Below, piece by piece: positions 7,420-11,323 of a stretch of 11,323 bases of DNA (the stretch's first letter is position 1; every line of letters begins with the position of its first letter). This DNA is from an uncultured Candidatus Peregrinibacteria bacterium (GTDB taxonomy: Bacteria > Patescibacteriota > Gracilibacteria > Peribacterales > Peribacteraceae). The position numbers were made by a program, and so were the translations under genes. The stretch is from NCBI GenBank assembly GCA_903822115.1, contig CAIJNU010000093.1:1-11323 (forward strand), in the 5' to 3' direction. The notes below the pieces were generated by a model that made no database searches, was not told the origin of the DNA, and saw nothing but the letters and a program-made list of their open reading frames with translations.

Positions 7420-8322
7420 CTACCGTTGTGCCTCAAACCAGTCGAGGGTTCTCTCGATCCCCTCACGCAGGTCCACCCATGGGTAATCCTTCAGACAGGG
7501 ATGAGGGGGAGGAATCATGGCGAGAGAAGCGCCCTCGGGCTTCGAAGTATCGAACGCGAGAGGAAGGCCGGGACGAACAACATCGCGGATGCGCTCCGCA
7601 AGACCTCGTATGGAAACGACTTCGGGCTCGGAGAGGAACTGCACCCCCCGAGCATCCGCATCGAGGAGACGAAACAACGCTCCGATCACATCCTCGACGT
7701 AGATAAAGCGTCGAAGCTGATCGCCGCTGCCCCACACCTCCAGGGACTTCGTCGCTTCCTTCGCCTTCAGGATTAGAGAAGGAATGACATTGCCCTCCGA
7801 CGAGAAGGTGTCGCGAGGCCCATAGACGGCAGCGGGGCGGAGGATGAAAAGAGGAAAATCCGACGCATGAGCCGCCGCCTCCCACAGCCCCTCGCACATT
7901 GATTTGCCCGCAACGTATCCATCGCTAACCTTTGCTGTCTCACTTATAACACTCGCGGAGCTGCAAAAAACGACGGGAACGGGACGCAACGCAACAACAC
8001 TCGTAAGACTGCGTGAGAGGCGCACGTTGCCCTCGAGCACTTCGGCGAAAAACTGATGGTGGTAGGAGACGTTTTTGCGAAGCGATGCGAAGTGGAAGAG
8101 GCGCGTCGCGTCCGAGAGAAGCTTCGCACAGAAAGATTCTTCACCCAAATCTCCCTCCATCCACTCCACTTCGTTTTTTCTATCGGCTAGAAATCCTAAA
8201 CTACGATGCAGCGGCACGCGTACCGAAGCGCCCTTGGCGAGGAGACTCTCGACAAGGAAGCTGCCGATGAAGGCCGTCCCGCCTGTCACGACGACGCGCT
8301 CCTTCGACCAATCGATACTCAT
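7420..8322 (-). CDS. NAD(P)-dependent SDR, GDP-fucose-synthase-like but lacking its epimerase residues
   Basis: The start at ATG 8322 gives 300 residues and an ATGA overlap (4 bases) with the gmd stop. The Rossmann motif is TGGTAFIG (13-20), where the usual middle Gly is Ala17; Arg residues after the second strand (35, 40) suggest NADP. Tyr136-x-x-x-Lys140 (YVAGK) is intact, and Ser121-Ser122 provide the third catalytic group. YGPRDTF, NVIPSLILKAKEA and LEVWGSG..RRFIYVEDV align with GDP-L-fucose synthase (Fcl) and ColC. However, the Cys of the Fcl GSSC motif is Ala123, and the His of its SHVIP motif is Asn178; these two residues carry out C3/C5 epimerisation in Fcl. The Ser-to-Tyr interval is also about 10 residues shorter than usual. 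I infer a 4-keto reductase or simple epimerase acting after Gmd, not a full GDP-fucose synthase. Confidence 0.8.
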   Translation of the reverse strand: MSIDWSKERVVVTGGTAFIGSFLVESLLAKGASVRVPLHRSLGFLADRKNEVEWMEGDLGEESFCAKLLSDATRLFHFASLRKNVSYHHQFFAEVLEGNVRLSRSLTSVVALRPVPVVFCSSASVISETAKVSDGYVAGKSMCEGLWEAAAHASDFPLFILRPAAVYGPRDTFSSEGNVIPSLILKAKEATKSLEVWGSGDQLRRFIYVEDVIGALFRLLDADARGVQFLSEPEVVSIRGLAERIRDVVRPGLPLAFDTSKPEGASLAMIPPPHPCLKDYPWVDLREGIERTLDWFEAQR

Positions 8323-9368
8323 AGAGACGACGGAAAGGGCACTCCAGCCCTCTTGCAATCCGCTTCCACCATCAGGGCGGCGAGAGAATCCATGCTCGTC
8401 TTCGCTTCCCACTTCAGCTCGCGCTTCGCCTTCGATGCATCGCCGATGAGCAGATCCACTTCCGTCGGACGGAAGTAGTGCGGATCGATTGCCACGATGA
8501 CTTTGCCGCTGCGCGTATCACGGTAGACCTCCTCCTTCCCCTTCCCCTCTCTCGCGAACGGAATCTTCAAGCAACGGAGGCAGCATTCGAGGAATTCGCG
8601 CACCGTCGCCGTTTTTCCAGTCGCGAGGATGAAATCATCCGGCTTCTCCTGCTGGAGCATGCGCCACATCCCCTCGACGTACTCCTTCGCGTAGCCCCAA
8701 TCGCGCTTCGCCTCCATGTTGCCGAGGTAGAGACACTCCTGTGTGCCGGCGATGATGCGCGCGAGGGAGAGCGTGATCTTGCGCGTGACGAAGTTCTCGC
8801 CGCGGCGCGGGGATTCATGATTGAAGAGGATGCCGTTCACCGCGTACATGCCATACGCCTCGCGATAGTTGCGCGTGAGATAGAAGGCGTAGGCCTTGGC
8901 GCAGGCGTAGGGGCTGCGCGGATAGAACGGCGTCTCCTCCGACTGCGGACTCTCCAATGCTTTTCCGAAGAGTTCGCTGGAACTCGCTTGATAGAAACGA
9001 GAAGGCAAGCCGCTAGAACGTAACGCTTCGAGGAGACGAGCCGTGCCAAGTCCCGTCACATCTCCCGTATATTCCGGCACTTCGAAGCTCACACCCACGT
9101 GACTTTGTGCTGCGAGGTTGTAGATCTCGTCCGGTTTCACCGTGAGGATGATGTGAAGCAACGAACTGGAATCGCCCAAATCTCCGTAGTGCAAAAAAAG
9201 TGGGCGCTTCTTCTTGTGGGGATCATCGAAAAGGTGCTCGATGCGCTCGCGATTGAACGTCGACGATCGGCGAACGACGCCGTGCACTTCATACCCCTTC
9301 TCGAGCAGCAGCTCGGCGAGGTAAGAACCGTCTTGGCCCGTGATGCCGGTGATGAGCGCGCGTTTCAT
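8319..9368 (-). CDS. gmd: GDP-mannose 4,6-dehydratase
   Basis: A full-length 349-residue GMD. It converts GDP-D-mannose to GDP-4-keto-6-deoxy-D-mannose in the cytoplasm, the common precursor of GDP-L-fucose, GDP-D-rhamnose, GDP-colitose and GDP-perosamine. The diagnostic features are all present: ITGITGQDGSYLAELLL at the start, the NADP-binding RRSSTFNRERIEHL segment (33-46), YNLAAQSHVGVSF (83-95), the catalytic Ser-Ser-Glu (130-132) and Tyr154-x-x-x-Lys158 in YACAK, FNHESPRRGENFVTRKI (182-198), and GNMEAKRDWGYAKEYVE (216-232). The C-terminal PHYFRPTEVD motif is also typical. It begins 36 bases after the DegT-family gene and overlaps the next gene by 4 bases, so it belongs to a four-gene operon, though it may also have its own promoter. 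Confidence 0.97.
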   Translation of the reverse strand: MKRALITGITGQDGSYLAELLLEKGYEVHGVVRRSSTFNRERIEHLFDDPHKKKRPLFLHYGDLGDSSSLLHIILTVKPDEIYNLAAQSHVGVSFEVPEYTGDVTGLGTARLLEALRSSGLPSRFYQASSSELFGKALESPQSEETPFYPRSPYACAKAYAFYLTRNYREAYGMYAVNGILFNHESPRRGENFVTRKITLSLARIIAGTQECLYLGNMEAKRDWGYAKEYVEGMWRMLQQEKPDDFILATGKTATVREFLECCLRCLKIPFAREGKGKEEVYRDTRSGKVIVAIDPHYFRPTEVDLLIGDASKAKRELKWEAKTSMDSLAALMVEADCKRAGVPFPSSL

Positions 9369-9375
9369 GGGAAGA

Positions 9376-9384
9376 ATGATAGCA
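9376..9384 (-). promoter_or_regulatory. Possible internal extended -10 promoter of gmd, leaderless
   Basis: In the 36-base gap before gmd, the - strand reads TGCTATCAT, an extended -10 element (TGn-TATCAT) whose hexamer (9381-9376) ends 7 bases before ATG 9368. No Shine-Dalgarno is present, so gmd could be transcribed from here without a leader as well as by read-through from the upstream gene. Confidence 0.45.
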
Positions 9385-9404
9385 TTGTCTGCTCAAGCTT
9401 ATTT

Positions 9405-10610
9405 TCATTGAATAGAAGCGAAAAACTCGGCGAAGACATCGCGCATGTATCGCAGATTTTCCTCCGAGAGCCCCTGATGACATCCGACGTAGAATCCGTG
9501 CGTATTCACCCACGTGGCAACGGGGTATGCGGCAGGATCGATCTGCATCGACGCATACACGGGCTGATTGATAAGCGGCAGCATGTCGCGCGTCTCTACA
9601 TTCGCCTTCTCCAAGAAGAGAACCAGTTCATCTTTGGTAAAGGGCGCGCCCTGCCTGATAACGATCGGGAACATCATGAATGCATGCTCCTGAATCTTCG
9701 GATCGAAGGATGGCAGCTGCAGCCATTCCTGGAATGGGACGAGCAGTTCCATCAGCATTGCTGCGTTCTTCTGTCTCACTGCGAGGATGGCATCGAGATC
9801 CTCGAGCTGCGCCACGCCGAGCGCGGCCTCCATCTCCGTCGCGCGAAAGCTGTACCCTCGCCTCACGAACCGAAATCGTCTGCGAATCACTTCCTGAAAC
9901 TGTGAGCCGTCGATGTCCTTGTCGTCGTCGATATTCGTATAGATCGAGTCCCGTCCGTGATTCGCGAGGCTGCGGAGAATTTCCGCGTATTTCGGATCTT
10001 TCGTGACAGCGAGTCCTCCAACCCCGGTAACAATGAGGTGAGCAACGTAGGTGGAGAAGCAGCTGATATCGCCGAACGATCCCGTCATCCTCCCCCGATA
10101 CCGAACGCCCATCGTCTCGCAGCTGTCTTCGACGATGCGCAGATCGTGCTTCTTCGCGATTGCCAAAACCGGATCCATGTCCGCCACGAGCCCGAAGAGG
10201 TGCACAGGCATGATCGCGCGCGTCCGCTCCGTGATCTTCACTTCAATCTTTGTGGGATCGATGTTGTACGTCTTCGGATCGCAATCGACGAAGACGGGGA
10301 CGAGATTATGCTCGAGCACGACATTCGATGTTGCTACAAACGTGAGGGACGGAACAAGTACCTCATCGCCGTCCTTCCACTTCCCCACTTCCTTGAGACA
10401 GGCAATAGCGACGGAGAGAGCCGATGTCCCGCTGTTCACGAGAACGGCGTAGCCGCACTCATGGCGCTTCGCGAACTCCCTCTCGAACTTCCTGCTGAAG
10501 GGACCGTAGGATAGGCGGGAGCTGCGCAGCGCCTGCAGCACGTACTCCTCCGCATTTTTCGTCAGGGAGAAGGTGCCGACGCCAAGTTGGGTGGGGGAAG
10601 TTTTCTGCAC
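9405..10610 (-). CDS. DegT/DnrJ/EryC1/StrS-family PLP enzyme with His at the lysine position (ColD-like dehydratase candidate)
   Basis: A 401-residue sugar aminotransferase-fold protein. It has the phosphate-binding NSGTSAL (59-65), FVDCDP (107-112), the PLP-nitrogen Asp162 in VEDSCE, and GSFGDISCFS (177-186). In aminotransferases of this family the next segment carries the lysine that binds PLP; here it reads YVAHLIVTGVGG, with His191 at that place (codon CAC, bases 10040-10038). The same Lys-to-His change defines the 3-dehydratases ColD and RfbH/E1. No cysteine cluster follows, so it is unlike the iron-sulfur enzyme RfbH and nearer ColD in length. With gmd next to it, a GDP-4-keto-6-deoxymannose 3-dehydratase is the best guess; substrate unproven. 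The start is uncertain: GTG 10610 or GTG 10619. The frame stays open to 11276, but that part lies antisense to the next gene. Confidence 0.85.
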   Translation of the reverse strand: MQKTSPTQLGVGTFSLTKNAEEYVLQALRSSRLSYGPFSRKFEREFAKRHECGYAVLVNSGTSALSVAIACLKEVGKWKDGDEVLVPSLTFVATSNVVLEHNLVPVFVDCDPKTYNIDPTKIEVKITERTRAIMPVHLFGLVADMDPVLAIAKKHDLRIVEDSCETMGVRYRGRMTGSFGDISCFSTYVAHLIVTGVGGLAVTKDPKYAEILRSLANHGRDSIYTNIDDDKDIDGSQFQEVIRRRFRFVRRGYSFRATEMEAALGVAQLEDLDAILAVRQKNAAMLMELLVPFQEWLQLPSFDPKIQEHAFMMFPIVIRQGAPFTKDELVLFLEKANVETRDMLPLINQPVYASMQIDPAAYPVATWVNTHGFYVGCHQGLSEENLRYMRDVFAEFFASIQ

Positions 10611-10619
10611 AGCCGCCAC

Positions 10620-10625
10620 ACTATA
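10620..10625 (-). promoter_or_regulatory. -10 box TATAGT of the deoxysugar operon
   Basis: On the - strand TATAGT (10625-10620) ends 9 bases before GTG 10610 and directly abuts the alternative GTG 10619. A start about 7 bases downstream of the box favours GTG 10610 as the translated start, with almost no leader. No clear -35 box. Confidence 0.45.
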
Positions 10626-10679
10626 CCGAAGGGCCGGGAAGCAGGATATCGGGGAGTGGCAGGAAGGAGCGGACTCCCA

Positions 10680-10685
10680 TACACT
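10680..10685 (+). promoter_or_regulatory. Possible -10 box TACACT of the nucleotide-sugar dehydrogenase gene
   Basis: TACACT ends 9 bases before ATG 10695, the same distance as the TATAGT box to GTG 10610 on the other strand. The only purine-rich stretch (AGGAAGGAG, 10661-10669) is 25 bases from the start, too far for a Shine-Dalgarno. No -35 box is apparent, so this is a weak call. Confidence 0.3.
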
Positions 10686-10694
10686 TGCTCTACC

Positions 10695-11323
10695 ATGGCT
10701 TCTGATACACGCATCTGCATCATTGGGCTCGGCTATGTAGGCCTCCCCCTCGCACACGCCTTCGCGAAAGCGGGATACGCGGTAACCGGATTCGATATCT
10801 CTGTGCCTCGCATCGATGAACTTATGGCGGGGAGAGACAGCACGCTCGAACTCAATCCCGACCAACTCAAAGAAGTCCAGATTCGCTTCAGTGCGGACTC
10901 CTCGGTGATCAAAGATGCGGACTTCGTGGTTCTCGCAATCCCAACTCCCATCGATGACCAAAATAATCCGGATCTCACGCCGGTGATCAAAGCGTCGGAG
11001 ACAGTGGGAAAGAATTTGAAGAAGGGAGCAATCGTCGTCTACGAATCGACGGTATACCCCGGCGTCACCGAAGAGATCTGCGGGAAAATTCTTGAAGAGC
11101 AGTCTGGACTCGTTTGCGGCAAGGACTTCACGCTCGGATACTCTCCCGAACGCATCAACCCCGGCGACAAGGAACATACGGTGACGAAAATCGTGAAGAT
11201 CGTGGCCGGACAGGATCAGCGCACGCTCGAAGCTGTCGCGGAACTCTACGGATCGATCATCAAGGCCGGCGTGCACCGCGCGCCATCGATCAAGGTGGCG
11301 GAGATGGCGAAAGCGATCGAGAA
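10695..11323 (+). CDS. Nucleotide-sugar dehydrogenase, WbpA/TviB-like (5' part)
   Basis: Translation from ATG 10695 stays open to the window end (209 codons), so the C-terminal half is missing. The N-terminus is ASDTRICIIGLGYVGLPLAH, with the GLGYVGLP dinucleotide-binding motif of the UDP-glucose/GDP-mannose dehydrogenase superfamily. Further landmarks are VVLAIPTPID (about 80-89), YESTVYPGVTEE (about 117-128) and GYSPERINPGDKEHTVTKI (about 151-169). The SPERINPGDKEH block is characteristic of the WbpA/WbpO/TviB group, which oxidises C6 of UDP-N-acetylhexosamines to uronic acids, more than of UDP-glucose dehydrogenases. The catalytic Cys lies outside the window. It diverges from the deoxysugar operon across an 84-base gap, suggesting coordinated expression of two sugar-precursor branches. 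Confidence 0.88.
   Translation, partial: MASDTRICIIGLGYVGLPLAHAFAKAGYAVTGFDISVPRIDELMAGRDSTLELNPDQLKEVQIRFSADSSVIKDADFVVLAIPTPIDDQNNPDLTPVIKASETVGKNLKKGAIVVYESTVYPGVTEEICGKILEEQSGLVCGKDFTLGYSPERINPGDKEHTVTKIVKIVAGQDQRTLEAVAELYGSIIKAGVHRAPSIKVAEMAKAIE

Noticed and set aside
9099..9905. 268-codon open frame on the + strand
   Set aside because: Antisense to gmd and the DegT gene, both supported by catalytic motifs; the protein has no family-like features.
9405..10610. Perosamine synthase or another sugar aminotransferase
   Set aside because: Gmd plus a DegT protein would suggest GDP-perosamine, but the PLP lysine needed for transamination is replaced by His191 (codon checked at 10040-10038).
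10611..11276. N-terminal extension of the DegT-family frame (about 220 further residues on the - strand)
   Set aside because: It lies antisense to the clear nucleotide-sugar dehydrogenase (GLGYVGLP, SPERINPGDKEH) and has low-complexity shadow composition; the DegT family begins near GTG 10610.
1..11323. CRISPR arrays, tRNA or rRNA genes, transposases, phage genes
   Set aside because: I saw no regularly spaced direct repeats, no RNA-gene sequences and no transposase or integrase motifs; nearly all the sequence is coding for glycan enzymes.

Overview
This window is a surface-glycan biosynthesis locus from a bacterium. All of the roughly ten genes are nucleotide-sugar enzymes, glycosyltransferases or membrane proteins of glycan assembly, except one small unknown exported protein. 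TGA is used as a real stop codon several times, so the standard code applies and the TGA-recoding Gracilibacteria/SR1 lineages are excluded. Compact genes, many short overlaps and several genes with a -10-like box right before the start codon would fit a candidate-phylum (CPR, Peregrinibacteria-like) organism. That placement is an inference from style only, and I hold it weakly.

Left part (1-2793, + strand): the 3' end of a UDP-glucuronate-epimerase-like SDR; a 92-residue exported protein with no recognised family; a GT39/ArnT-like membrane glycosyltransferase whose start overlaps the stop of the small protein; and a complete GalE-like SDR epimerase. Middle part: a FAD-dependent, UDP-galactopyranose-mutase-like oxidoreductase on the - strand (2904-4526), divergent from a second GT-C-like membrane protein (4640-6316). 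Between the convergent SDR and oxidoreductase lies an extragenic inverted-repeat element with a likely terminator for the oxidoreductase.

Right part (6307-10610, - strand): a tight four-gene operon read right to left. It encodes a DegT-family protein with His at the PLP-lysine position, GDP-mannose 4,6-dehydratase (gmd), an SDR resembling GDP-fucose synthase but lacking its epimerase residues, and a GT2-GtrA fusion of the dolichyl-phosphate-mannose-synthase type. A nucleotide-sugar dehydrogenase (WbpA/TviB-like) diverges from it at 10695 and runs off the window.

Proposed division of labour (inference): Gmd makes GDP-4-keto-6-deoxymannose. The His-type DegT protein could remove the C3 hydroxyl, as ColD does. 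The SDR could reduce C4, giving a GDP-3,6-dideoxyhexose. The GT2-GtrA protein would charge and help flip a polyprenyl-phosphate sugar, and the GT39/GT-C membrane enzymes would use such lipid-linked donors on the outer face of the membrane. The most interesting point is the Gmd + His-DegT + epimerase-deficient reductase trio, which matches neither the plain GDP-fucose nor the plain GDP-colitose pathway.
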